This document shows, in pieces, positions 1 to 7,340 of a stretch of 14,994 nt of DNA (its first letter is position 1; each line of letters begins with the position of its first letter). The stretch spans positions 1-14,994 of the forward strand of contig JAPKAJ010000026.1 of the NCBI GenBank assembly GCA_028825345.1, in the 5' to 3' direction. The notes under the pieces are model-generated. The model was given only the letters and a program-made list of their open reading frames with translations. It had not been told where the DNA came from and made no database searches. Position numbers and translations under genes: made by a program. The stretch comes from Arenicellales bacterium (GTDB lineage: Bacteria; Pseudomonadota; Gammaproteobacteria; Arenicellales; UBA868).

Positions 1-1251
1 GACAATGCCGGCGCGGTCAATGGCAAACGTCACATCCAGGCCCTGCACGCTGATATCGTGAATCAACTGATCATAGGCGCGTTGCAGGAAGGTGGAATAG
101 ATGGCGACCACTGGCTTTAGCCCCTCGCAGGCGATACCAGCGGCGAAAGTCAGTGCGTGCTGTTCCGCAATACCGACATCGAAGTAGCGTTTGGGGTAAC
201 TCTCGGCAAAGCGGGTTAGTCCAGAGCCCTCCTGCATCGCCGGAGTGATACCAACCAGCCGTTTATCGATGCTAGCCATGTCGCATAGCCAGTCGCCGAA
301 CACCTGGGTGTAGGTTCGCTTGCTGGATTTTTTTTCGACTTTACCTGTGTTCGAGTCGAAGGGTCCGATACCGTGGAATGCCACAGGCTCACCTTCGGCG
401 GGTTTAAAGCCTTTGCCTTTTTGGGTCGCAATATGCAAAAAGCGCGGTCCTTCCATCGCTTTCATGTTTCTCAAAGTTGAGATCAGCGTGGGCATGTCGT
501 GTCCGTTGATGGGACCGATATAGTTAAAGCCAAGTTCTTCAAACAGCGTGCTGGGCATGACCATACCTTTGAGGTGCTCCTCCCAGCGCCGCGCGAAGGC
601 CTGCACTGGTGGTGCAGTGCCCAGAACAGTTTTGCTGCCCTCTCTAACGGTGGTGTAAGCCCGGCCTGAGAGAATACGTGCAAGATAGTTGGACATAGCA
701 CCGACGTTGCGCGAAATGGACATCTCGTTATCGTTAAGGATTACCAAAAGATTGGCATCCATGTCTCCAGCGTTATACAACGCTTCCATGGCTTGACCCG
801 CAGTAAGCGCGCCGTCGCCGATGATAGCGGTCACCTGTCGTGGCGCATCGTCTAGTTGGGCAGCAACCGCCATGCCCAGCGCAGCACTGATTGAGGTGCT
901 GGAATGGCCAGCGCCGAAGGTGTCGTATTCACTCTCGGTGCGTTTCAAAAATCCCGAGAGCCCACCTGCCTTCCGAATAGTGGACATTTGCTGGCGCCGA
1001 CCGGTGAGGATCTTATGGGGGTAGGCCTGGTGGCCGATATCCCACACCAGCCGATCATTAGGGGTATCGAAGATGTAGTGCAGCGCAATCGTCAGTTCCA
1101 CCGTTCCAAGGCCTGGCGCGAGATGCCCACCGGTGGTTGAGGTCACCTCGATCAGGAACCGACGCAACTCCTCTGCAAGCCCAACCAGCTCGTGCTCGCC
1201 CAGCTGACGCAAATCTGCAGGTGAGTCAATGGTGTCAAGAAGAGACGACAT
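1..1251 (-). CDS. dxs: 1-deoxy-D-xylulose-5-phosphate synthase, C-terminal part missing
   Basis: Dxs condenses pyruvate and glyceraldehyde 3-phosphate to 1-deoxy-D-xylulose 5-phosphate with thiamine diphosphate, the first step of the cytoplasmic MEP isoprenoid pathway. The reading frame is open from an ATG at 1251 to the window edge and gives the first 417 residues; the family is usually about 620-640. Visible motifs are GGHLAPGLG (residues 41-49), whose His is a conserved active-site residue, the TPP/Mg site GDGALTAGQA (145-154) with NDNEMSISRN (173-182), and IAEQHA (361-366) carrying the catalytic Glu of the second domain. The start is supported by the N-terminus (SPADLRQL near residue 10), although no good Shine-Dalgarno sequence precedes it. 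It follows ispA after 89 bp and is probably co-transcribed with xseB and ispA. The identity is firm; only the truncation by the window limits it. Confidence 0.97.
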   Translation of the reverse strand, partial: MSSLLDTIDSPADLRQLGEHELVGLAEELRRFLIEVTSTTGGHLAPGLGTVELTIALHYIFDTPNDRLVWDIGHQAYPHKILTGRRQQMSTIRKAGGLSGFLKRTESEYDTFGAGHSSTSISAALGMAVAAQLDDAPRQVTAIIGDGALTAGQAMEALYNAGDMDANLLVILNDNEMSISRNVGAMSNYLARILSGRAYTTVREGSKTVLGTAPPVQAFARRWEEHLKGMVMPSTLFEELGFNYIGPINGHDMPTLISTLRNMKAMEGPRFLHIATQKGKGFKPAEGEPVAFHGIGPFDSNTGKVEKKSSKRTYTQVFGDWLCDMASIDKRLVGITPAMQEGSGLTRFAESYPKRYFDVGIAEQHALTFAAGIACEGLKPVVAIYSTFLQRAYDQLIHDISVQGLDVTFAIDRAGIV

Positions 1252-1340
1252 AAGGCGGGGTTGTCAATGCTAAATGAATAATGGGTTGGCCTGGTAGGGA
1301 CCTGAGCCCTAATGGATTGATCATACCGTGTTGGCGGCAG

Positions 1341-2240
1341 TCAGTGGGATCGTTCAATAGTAAACCGGACCAAAGCAATCAGCAGCGTACTGTTAAAAGG
1401 GGCATGTTCAAGCGCCGCGATTGCCTCATCACCGAGTGCTTGGGCATAGTGTCGTGATGCTGATTCCCCCAGCGCGCTGAGGAAGGTGGGCTTCCCTTTT
1501 AGCCGGTCAGCGCCGGCGAGTTTGCCAAGCGTCGCGGTATCGGCCGTGCCATCGAGGATATCGTCTACTACCTGAAATGCGAGGCCAAGTGGTCGAGCGT
1601 AGCCAGCAAGCTGTTGCAGTACAACGGGATCACCGGTTGCGGTGAGCGCTCCCAGTTGCACGGCTGCCTCAATAAGGGCCCCTGTTTTTTTGCGGTGCAT
1701 GGTGGCGAGGGTATCGACCGGGGCATCGCAGGCAACCAGGTCGAGGTCAATCGCCTGGCCACCCGCCAGACCTAGTGAACCGGCAGCGTGTGCCAGGATC
1801 TGCACCATCTGCAGTTGACGAGCCGGCGGCAGGCCTGTCGCGGAGTAGGTGCAAAGTGCCTCGAAAGCAAGGGTCTGTAACGCATCGCCAGCTAAAATGG
1901 CAGTCGCTTCATTAAAAGCCCGGTGGCAGGACGGTTTACCCCGACGCAAATCATCATCATCCATCGCTGGCAGATCGTCATGGATCAAAGAGAAAGCATG
2001 TATCAGTTCTAGCGCACACGCAGGTATGTCCAGAGCTCTTTCATCAGTCCCAAGAGCCCTGCCACTGGCATACACCAAAGCCGCTCGGTATCGCTTACCC
2101 GCGCCGATACTGGCATAGCGCATAGCCTGGTGAAGCTCACAAGGCTCGCAGTCCGATGCCGGTAATAGGATTTCCAGGCGCTGATCAACTTGCTCCCGCC
2201 ACTGTGTCCAAAGGGGAGCAAGCGGTTGATTGTTCGTCAC
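1341..2240 (-). CDS. ispA: Farnesyl diphosphate synthase (geranyltranstransferase)
   Basis: This 299-residue prenyl chain-elongating enzyme adds isopentenyl diphosphate to dimethylallyl and geranyl diphosphate to give farnesyl diphosphate for quinones, undecaprenyl carrier and other isoprenoids. Both aspartate-rich metal-diphosphate motifs are intact: DDLPAMD (residues 88-94) and DDILD (226-230). The GAGKRYR segment (46-52), which binds isopentenyl diphosphate, and GGQAIDL (160-166) are also present. Length matches the bacterial IspA family (about 300). The start codon is GTG at 2240 and its GTGA overlaps the xseB stop by four bases, which argues for translational coupling and fixes the start. 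The chain-length region before the first Asp motif (LIHAFSLIHDD) fits a farnesyl product, but geranylgeranyl cannot be strictly excluded from sequence alone. Confidence 0.96.
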   Translation of the reverse strand: MTNNQPLAPLWTQWREQVDQRLEILLPASDCEPCELHQAMRYASIGAGKRYRAALVYASGRALGTDERALDIPACALELIHAFSLIHDDLPAMDDDDLRRGKPSCHRAFNEATAILAGDALQTLAFEALCTYSATGLPPARQLQMVQILAHAAGSLGLAGGQAIDLDLVACDAPVDTLATMHRKKTGALIEAAVQLGALTATGDPVVLQQLAGYARPLGLAFQVVDDILDGTADTATLGKLAGADRLKGKPTFLSALGESASRHYAQALGDEAIAALEHAPFNSTLLIALVRFTIERSH

Positions 2241-2515
2241 GCTTCGTCCGGCTCGAAGGGGGTGCTTTGCAGTTCCCCCTCTTTTTCAAGTAATTGCTGC
2301 ACTCGGGCCTCAGCGGCTTGCAGGCTGTCGCGACAATCGCGGACCAAGCTCATTCCGTGCTCAAAGTCCTTCAGCGATGCCTCCAGAGATTGCTCTCCGC
2401 TTTCCATTCTCTCAACAATCGTTTCCAGTTCCTTGAGGGATTTTTCAAACTCCCCGACGCGGGAACGGGATTTTTTGGTCATGAAATCGTCTCTGTCGTG
2501 GGTGTGGTCAGCCAT
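2237..2515 (-). CDS. xseB: Exodeoxyribonuclease VII small subunit
   Basis: XseB is the small helical subunit that assembles in several copies on XseA to form exonuclease VII, which degrades single-stranded DNA to oligonucleotides. The 92-residue product has the family core FEKSLKELETIVERMESGE (residues 23-41), followed by the conserved SLEASLKDFEHGM segment and a coiled-coil-like C-terminal helix. An internal ATG at 2482 (MTKKSRSR) would give 81 residues, nearer the usual length of about 80, so the true start is uncertain; neither ATG has a strong ribosome site. It is the first gene of the xseB-ispA-dxs operon and its TGA overlaps the ispA GTG. The large subunit XseA is not nearby, which is normal. 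Confidence 0.94.
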   Translation of the reverse strand: MADHTHDRDDFMTKKSRSRVGEFEKSLKELETIVERMESGEQSLEASLKDFEHGMSLVRDCRDSLQAAEARVQQLLEKEGELQSTPFEPDEA

Positions 2516-2542
2516 CCCGGGTGGGGCGGCACTCGATGTTCA

Positions 2543-2567
2543 GGGATTCTATCCCAGCGTCGGGATA
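2543..2567. promoter_or_regulatory. Nested inverted repeats GGGAT / TATCCC / GGGATA over the xseB promoter
   Basis: Three half-sites alternate in orientation: GGGAT (2543-2547), TATCCC (2550-2555) and GGGATA (2562-2567). The last two form a perfect 6-bp inverted repeat with a 6-bp spacer. The first two form a perfect 5-bp repeat with a 3-bp spacer that spans the candidate -10 box. This could be an operator, or small hairpins in DNA. No regulator is identified in the window. Confidence 0.35.
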
Positions 2568-2575
2568 ATCAACAA
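2546..2575 (-). promoter_or_regulatory. Candidate sigma70 promoter of xseB-ispA-dxs
   Basis: Read on the minus strand there is a -10 box TAGAAT (2551 to 2546, five of six consensus bases). A -35-like TTGTTG (2575 to 2570) lies 18 bp away; TTGATT with 15 bp is the alternative. The predicted start near 2539 would leave a leader of about 24 nt before the ATG at 2515. The -35 match is poor, so this is a moderate call made by eye. Confidence 0.4.
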
Positions 2576-2829
2576 TCGTGCCCACTGGACATATCAGCCG
2601 GGAACAGATTTGGTACTGTCGAGAAAGGGAAATGGCTTTGCCGATCGTGCCTTCTATCAAGAACTCGTAGCAGTGGTTTAAGCGTGTCTCAGCGATTAAC
2701 AACGGTTGTCCGTGGCGCAAATACTGAGCCAGAAGATCAAGAAAATCTGGGCTGACAGGCGGATGGCTTTAGTTCTTCGTGTATGATTCGCGTCGATTTG
2801 ATTCCTTGGTACCCGCAAGCCTGTAATTG

Positions 2830-4722
2830 ATGGTTGAAAGTTACGACGCCTCAGCAATCGAAGTCCTTACCGGGCTTCAGCCGGTCCGCAAACGTCCGGG
2901 TATGTACACCCAGACTGATCGACCTAATCACCTTGTCCAAGAGGTGGTGGATAACAGTGTCGATGAGGCTATCACCGGGTATGCGCATCGGATTGAAGTG
3001 ATCCTGTATAAGGACGCTTCAGTCAGCGTCAGTGATGATGGACGTGGCATGCCCGTTGATCGTCACAAGGGCGAAAAAGTAAGCGGCGTCGAGGTCATTC
3101 TCACGCGATTGCATGCCGGTGGAAAATTTTCGGATAAATCCTACGCTTATTCCGGGGGTTTACATGGAGTAGGCGTCTCGGTGGTTAACGCGCTGTCCTC
3201 GAAACTCGAGGTCAGCGTCAAACGCGGTGGCCAGCAGCACCGAATGCAGTTTCGTGATGGCATGCCAACAGCGCCACTCAAAGCTGTCGCTAAGGTTGGG
3301 GCGCGTAATACCGGCACCACGGTACGGTTTTGGCCGGATCCCCAGTTTTTTGATTCTCCCACAGTTTCAATATCCCGGCTGAAACGGTTGCTCAAGGCGA
3401 AGGCGGTTCTGTGCCCTGGACTGAGGATCGATTTTCGCGATGAGCAGAATCAAAAAAACAACGAGACTTGGGAATACGAAGACGGTTTGTCTGACTATCT
3501 GCTGGGTGAAATTGGTACAGATGAACTGGTGCCTGATCCGCCGTTTGTTGGTCACATTGCCGCAAAAGAGCAGCAGGTACATTGGGCGGTTACCTGGCTC
3601 GAGGGCGGCGGTGAAGGCATTGCCGAAAGTTACGTCAACTTGATACCGACAACACAGGGCGGTAGTCACGTCAGTGGTTTTCGCAGTGGCTTGACTGATG
3701 CAGTGCGAGAGTTCTGCGATTACCGGGCACTGTTGCCGCGGGGTGTCAAGCTGGCGCCGGAGGACGTCTGGCAGTACTGTGCTTTTGTTCTTTCGTTACG
3801 GATGAAAGAGCCCCAGTTCACCGGGCAGGTCAAAGATCGCTTGTCGTCACGAGACGCCGGGGCCTTTACCAGCGGTGCAGCTAAAGATGCGTTCAGTCTG
3901 TGGCTCAATCAACACGCGGACCAAGGTGAACGTATCGCCCGCCTTGCTATTGACAGTGCGCAGTCGCGGCTTAAGTCTGCTCGTCAGGTCGAGCGCAAGA
4001 AAGTAGCCACAGGCCCGACCCTACCGGGCAAACTGGCCGATTGCACTAGCCAGGACACTGAATACACCGAACTCTTCCTGGTAGAAGGCGACTCTGCAGG
4101 CGGTTCAGCCAAGCAGGCGCGTGACAAGAACTTCCAGGCCATCCTGCCGCTGCGCGGTAAGATTCTGAACACCTGGGAGGTCGATCCGACAGAGGTTCTT
4201 GGGTCGCAATCAGTACACGATGTTGCTGTGGCTTTGGGGGTCGATCCTGGCGCATCGGACTGCTCAGGGTTGCGTTACGGGCGGGTTTGCATACTCGCCG
4301 ATGCCGATTCTGACGGTGCCCATATCGCGACCTTGCTTTGCGCTCTTTTCGTGCGCCATTTTCGCCCTTTGGTGAGTGCTGGGCGGGTCTGCGTCTCTTT
4401 GCCACCGCTTTATCGGATCGATGTCGGCAAGCATGTTTTTTATGCAGTCGACGATGCGGAGAAGGAAGCTGTGCTGGAAAGTATCCGCAAGGAAAAGCTG
4501 CGCGGATCGGTCAACGTTCAGCGCTTCAAAGGTCTGGGCGAGATGAATCCTTCGCAACTTCGAGAGACCACCATGGATCCTGCATCACGGCGCCTGATTG
4601 AACTGACTCTGGACAGCGGCCACAGGACCGACAACATGCTGGATTTGCTGCTGGCGCGAAAGCGGGCTCCGGATCGTAAGGTTTGGTTGGCTAAGACTGG
4701 AGACCGGGCCGAGGTTGCCTGA
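2830..4722 (+). CDS. parE: DNA topoisomerase IV subunit B (ATPase subunit)
   Basis: ParE is the ATPase subunit of topoisomerase IV, which with ParC decatenates daughter chromosomes. From the ATG at 2830 the product has 630 residues, the same length as the enterobacterial protein, and is collinear with it. The GHKL ATPase domain shows QEVVDNSVDEA (37-47), DDGRGMPVD (69-77) and GGLHGVGVSVV (109-119). The transducer has a QVK loop (333-335) with the ATP-contacting Lys. The TOPRIM domain shows EGDSAGGS (419-426) and DADSDG (491-496). RFKGLGEM (565-572) lies near the C-terminus. The NTWEV and short C-terminal architecture favour ParE over GyrB. A TTG at 2827 is in frame directly before the ATG; no clear ribosome site distinguishes them. 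It stands alone on the plus strand, with 41 bp and no obvious terminator before the convergent acetyltransferase gene. Confidence 0.96.
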   Translation: MVESYDASAIEVLTGLQPVRKRPGMYTQTDRPNHLVQEVVDNSVDEAITGYAHRIEVILYKDASVSVSDDGRGMPVDRHKGEKVSGVEVILTRLHAGGKFSDKSYAYSGGLHGVGVSVVNALSSKLEVSVKRGGQQHRMQFRDGMPTAPLKAVAKVGARNTGTTVRFWPDPQFFDSPTVSISRLKRLLKAKAVLCPGLRIDFRDEQNQKNNETWEYEDGLSDYLLGEIGTDELVPDPPFVGHIAAKEQQVHWAVTWLEGGGEGIAESYVNLIPTTQGGSHVSGFRSGLTDAVREFCDYRALLPRGVKLAPEDVWQYCAFVLSLRMKEPQFTGQVKDRLSSRDAGAFTSGAAKDAFSLWLNQHADQGERIARLAIDSAQSRLKSARQVERKKVATGPTLPGKLADCTSQDTEYTELFLVEGDSAGGSAKQARDKNFQAILPLRGKILNTWEVDPTEVLGSQSVHDVAVALGVDPGASDCSGLRYGRVCILADADSDGAHIATLLCALFVRHFRPLVSAGRVCVSLPPLYRIDVGKHVFYAVDDAEKEAVLESIRKEKLRGSVNVQRFKGLGEMNPSQLRETTMDPASRRLIELTLDSGHRTDNMLDLLLARKRAPDRKVWLAKTGDRAEVA

Positions 4723-4763
4723 GCAATATACCCGGCGCCTCAGCGAGCCGTGGTGTTCTTGCC

Positions 4764-5366
4764 TCAGAGGCTGTCTGCGGGCGGTTGATTCCAAAACGGA
4801 GCGCTTCGTGGGTCAGTCATGGTGCAGGTTTCCTGTTGGTAAGGTGAAAACCCCGCGCGTTGGTAGACAATAATGGCCTTGGGGTGATCCAGGTTGCAAG
4901 TATTCACTATTAACCGGGAGGGACCGCTTGCCCAGGCAGTCTCGACTGCCCATCCCAGCAGCCAGGGTCCAAAGCCTCTGCCCATTTGCTCGGGAAACAG
5001 GCCGAAGTAGGCGAGTTCAACCTCGTCACTGACACGGTAGTCCAGTTCCACATAGCCTGCCGGTGCTCCGGCTCGGTAAAGGACGTAGACGTGTACTTTG
5101 CTGTCATTGAGAATTGCGGCCAATGCGTCATCTGCCAGTGCTCGCCGTTCGTACCAGAGCCACGGCTCACCGACATGGTTGTAAAGGAACCGGTAGAAGG
5201 CGACCGTGGGCTCGCGCACACGCAATATGGCCAGATCATCCGCTAGCGACCGGCGTAACGAACTGGTTGGTGGACGGGTCATCTGCAGATAGGTGACGGT
5301 GACCTGCAGCGTCCCGTCGGGACGCGGCTGCGGAATCGTGGCAAACGGCGGCTGAGGTGAATTCAA
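4764..5366 (-). CDS. GNAT-family N-acetyltransferase
   Basis: This 200-residue protein has the GNAT fold: a first strand VTVTYLQM (residues 22-29), a variable acceptor region (40-90), strands VHVYVLY and AGYVELDY (91-110), and the acetyl-CoA pyrophosphate loop MGRGFG (128-133). A final strand-helix NTCNLDHPKAIIVYQRAGF (155-173) is typical of motif B, where a Tyr often acts as general acid. Position 128, usually Gln or Arg, is Met. The acceptor substrate is unknown. The start is a TTG at 5366 with GAGGA about 11 nt upstream; an ATG at 5282 would begin inside the first strand and is less likely. It begins 14 bp after the flippase-like gene and is probably its operon partner, so a small-molecule, peptide or lipid-linked acceptor is possible but unproven. 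Confidence 0.85.
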   Translation of the reverse strand: MNSPQPPFATIPQPRPDGTLQVTVTYLQMTRPPTSSLRRSLADDLAILRVREPTVAFYRFLYNHVGEPWLWYERRALADDALAAILNDSKVHVYVLYRAGAPAGYVELDYRVSDEVELAYFGLFPEQMGRGFGPWLLGWAVETAWASGPSRLIVNTCNLDHPKAIIVYQRAGFSPYQQETCTMTDPRSAPFWNQPPADSL

Positions 5367-5380
5367 GGGTGTACTCGTCC

Positions 5381-6574
5381 TCAGGCGCTGTCGATCGGAT
5401 TGTCTTTAGTTGAATCGTCTTGCGGGTGTGCATTTCGGTCTATCAGTATCGCCAGCCCCCCGAGCAAAGACCAGGCGGCGACGTGCACCCGGTGTAGCAC
5501 CGACAAAGCGACACCGCGCGTACGCATCACCTCCTCTGCGTTGGGAATCCCAGGCAGTGTGGCCGCACCAAACTTGCCGATCAATGCCCCGTAGGCGGCT
5601 TCACCGATGCCCCAGCCAGCCGGTGCAATCGGTATGCCCTGAATCACCGCGGCTACCGGTACGATAAAGAAATAGTCGGCAATCCCCAGCCCCACTCCGA
5701 GCGCCCGGTCCATACAGAACACACTGCCCACGAACAGCGAATAAATCACCGGACTTGCCAGGATCCAGCCGCCAATGCCGAGTAGATGATCCCGGTAATA
5801 CAACACAGCCCCATCCAGTTCGGTGACAACGTTGCTGATCTTGCCCGGCAGCCGGGCGACCAGAGCATCGAAGCGCAGCAGTCGGCGCAGTGTCGGACTG
5901 ATGAGTAAAAAGCAAAACCCGAAGGTACCAAGGCCAGTCAGCCACATGCTAGTGGCAAATACCGGAAAGCGGTCCATCGCAAGCAGGCTGGCCAGACTGC
6001 CGATAACAAGCAGTGACAGTACACCGATGATACGATCCACGACGATCGAGACCACTGCCCGCACCTTGTCGCCCGAACAGCGCCGGACGATGTACACTGC
6101 CTTGATGACATCGCCGCCGGTGGCCCCGGGCAGCACGTTGCTGAAAAAAAGGCCGATCCAGCCGAAGCGCTGTGCCTCGAGAAACCGCACGCCCAGACCA
6201 TTGGCACGCAGCAGGTACCACCAGCGTGAGTTGATCACGGTGACAAATACAAAGAACAAACCGGCACCAGCCGCGAAAAGGCGAAGATTAAGATTTCTGA
6301 GATAAGTCAAGAAACCCGGAGCGATGACAACCGTCGTGCCATCATCCCCTCGCCCCCCCTTGAGTGTTTGGGGTGCGGCTGAATCGTACGCCTGGAAACG
6401 GACTGGGTCCGTATCCCAGGGTCCGAGAATTCGGCCAGCGACCGTCTCAATCGGGTCACCCTTTGCCGAGAGGCGGGTATAACTGTCCTGCCAGGCGATC
6501 GCGGAAAAGATCACGCCCAGAAGAATGGCAACGACCAGAAACTTCAGCAGCACAACCAGGGAACTTCTGTTCAT
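5381..6574 (-). CDS. UPF0104 / LPG-synthase-type transmembrane (flippase-like) protein
   Basis: This is an inner-membrane protein of about 397 residues (400 if the in-frame GTG at 6583 is used; the positions given here count from the GTG). A first hydrophobic helix lies at residues 9-30. A polar stretch of about 70 residues follows, and several more membrane segments run from 101 to 381. Family signatures are SNVLPGATGGDVIKAVY (148-164), DRIIGVLSL (183-191), PIAPAGWGIGEAAYGALIG (318-336) and LHRVH (363-367). These match the integral domain of lysylphosphatidylglycerol synthase and YbhN-like proteins, thought to move or hold lipids. No soluble aminoacyl-transferase domain is attached, so this is not a full MprF. 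The polar insert after the first helix is longer than in plain YbhN proteins. It leads the minus-strand pair with the GNAT gene. The ligand is unknown. Confidence 0.87.
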   Translation of the reverse strand: MNRSSLVVLLKFLVVAILLGVIFSAIAWQDSYTRLSAKGDPIETVAGRILGPWDTDPVRFQAYDSAAPQTLKGGRGDDGTTVVIAPGFLTYLRNLNLRLFAAGAGLFFVFVTVINSRWWYLLRANGLGVRFLEAQRFGWIGLFFSNVLPGATGGDVIKAVYIVRRCSGDKVRAVVSIVVDRIIGVLSLLVIGSLASLLAMDRFPVFATSMWLTGLGTFGFCFLLISPTLRRLLRFDALVARLPGKISNVVTELDGAVLYYRDHLLGIGGWILASPVIYSLFVGSVFCMDRALGVGLGIADYFFIVPVAAVIQGIPIAPAGWGIGEAAYGALIGKFGAATLPGIPNAEEVMRTRGVALSVLHRVHVAAWSLLGGLAILIDRNAHPQDDSTKDNPIDSA

Positions 6575-6694
6575 GTTTCGCACGCGACTCGTATGTGAAA
6601 TAGCATCTTCAAGGGTATTGGCGCGTTAACTGTGCCCAGTGGGTCACCTGAACTCAGATAAGCAGTTAGTAGATTCTAACGGCTGGTTGGTTGG

Positions 6695-6730
6695 GGTATG
6701 GGGGTTCACCTAAAATACCACTCTGGTATT
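6695..6730. promoter_or_regulatory. LysR-type operator: ATAC-N7-GTAT dyad plus an extra GGTAT half-site
   Basis: Positions 6714-6730 form the perfect dyad AATACCA-CTC-TGGTATT, which contains ATAC-N7-GTAT, the T-N11-A form bound by BenM/CatM-type LysR regulators. A further half-site GGTAT lies at 6695-6699. The half-sites start at 6695, 6715 and 6725, so they sit on one face of the helix (steps of 20 and 10 bp). The dyad ends 2 bp before the candidate -35 box of the aor promoter, a position suited to activation by contact with RNA polymerase. The site and spacing are seen directly; the regulator family is inferred and no LysR gene is in the window. It could also act on the divergent flippase-like gene. 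Confidence 0.55.
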
Positions 6731-6732
6731 GT

Positions 6733-6760
6733 TTGAAATTGTCGCGTGAACGTGTAACAT
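6733..6760 (+). promoter_or_regulatory. Candidate sigma70 promoter of the aor operon
   Basis: TTGAAA (6733-6738, five of six consensus bases) and TAACAT (6755-6760, four of six) are separated by 16 bp. Transcription would start near 6767 and leave a leader of about 74 nt ending in a strong AAGGAGG (6827-6833), seven bases before the aorA ATG. The moderate -10 box and the adjacent dyad fit an activator-dependent promoter. Confidence 0.5.
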
Positions 6761-6840
6761 AGCCGCAGATCGCGTGGTCGTGGCAGAAATCGTGATCGTG
6801 TACTGAACACACACCTAAACATCAAGAAGGAGGCGGAGAG

Positions 6841-7320
6841 ATGCTTAAATCGCTCCATATCGATCCAGGAAAATGCACTGGTTGTTTGCAGTGCGAGATG
6901 GCCTGTTCGTTCGAAAACGAGGGCGTGTTTAATCCCTCCAAATCTCGAATAAAAGTCTTTACCTTCCATCAAGAAGGTCGGTTTACTCCGTATACCTGTA
7001 CGCAGTGTGCCGAAGCCTGGTGTATGCAGGCCTGCCCGGTCGACGCCATCGTTGCCAACCCAGTGACCGGGTCCAAAGACGTGATCTCCGATCGTTGCGT
7101 CGGTTGCAAAGTCTGCACCGTCTCCTGCCCGTTCGGCACGGTCAACTACGACCAGGACAGCGGCAAGGTGATCAAGTGCGACCTCTGTGGTGGCGACCCG
7201 GCTTGCGCGAAGGCATGTCCGACCGAAGCAATTACATACATCAACGCCGACCAGACCGGTTTTGATCGCATGCGTGCCTGGGCGGCCAAGACAGATAATG
7301 CGTCGCAGGCAAGTGCGTAA
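6841..7320 (+). CDS. aorA: Aldehyde oxidoreductase iron-sulfur subunit with four [4Fe-4S] motifs (AorA)
   Basis: This 159-residue polyferredoxin should pass electrons between the catalytic subunit AorB and the flavin subunit AorC. It has exactly 16 cysteines, all in four cluster motifs: C12/15/18/22, C53/56/61/65, C86/89/92/96 and C113/116/122/126. This is the layout of DmsB/HycB-like electron-transfer subunits, in which motifs 1 and 4, and 2 and 3, usually exchange ligands. There is no signal peptide, so it acts in the cytoplasm. The start is the ATG at 6841 with AAGGAGG seven bases upstream. The aorB gene follows after 20 bp. The context (AOR, FAD subunit) separates it from DMSO reductase or formate hydrogenlyase ferredoxins. 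The symbol follows the Aromatoleum aromaticum naming. Confidence 0.92.
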   Translation: MLKSLHIDPGKCTGCLQCEMACSFENEGVFNPSKSRIKVFTFHQEGRFTPYTCTQCAEAWCMQACPVDAIVANPVTGSKDVISDRCVGCKVCTVSCPFGTVNYDQDSGKVIKCDLCGGDPACAKACPTEAITYINADQTGFDRMRAWAAKTDNASQASA

Positions 7321-7340
7321 CCACATTCAGGAGAAAAGAC

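Larger units (their letters stand above)
2516..2829. other. Divergent intergenic region between xseB and parE
   Basis: About 314 bp separate the divergent starts of xseB and parE. The left part holds the candidate xseB promoter and its inverted repeats. Near parE there is a lone -10-like TATGAT (2782-2787) without a matching -35 at normal distance; a CTGACA (2752-2757) lies too far away (24 bp). A 70-codon minus-strand frame from a TTG at 2720 runs into xseB, but it has no recognisable motif or ribosome site and is not called. Nothing else stands out. Confidence 0.5.

Noticed and set aside
2508..2720. 70-codon minus-strand frame upstream of xseB
   Set aside because: TTG start, no ribosome site, no motif, and it would overlap the xseB start and its candidate promoter.
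4723..4763. Possible bidirectional terminator between parE and the acetyltransferase gene
   Set aside because: GCCTCAGAGGC is palindromic but its loop of one base cannot form a hairpin, and there is no T run.
5823..6305. 160-codon plus-strand frame inside the flippase-like gene
   Set aside because: It is antisense to conserved membrane-protein signatures and its Arg/Ser/Thr-rich product looks like a shadow.
6767..6840. Molybdenum/tungsten cofactor riboswitch in the aorA leader
   Set aside because: The leader is about 74 nt and shows only a 4-bp GTGT/ACAC stem; it is too short and simple for the known Moco aptamer.
6706..7326. 206-codon minus-strand frame opposite aorA and its promoter
   Set aside because: The plus-strand ferredoxin has all 16 cysteines in cluster motifs and a strong ribosome site; the antisense product has no family features.
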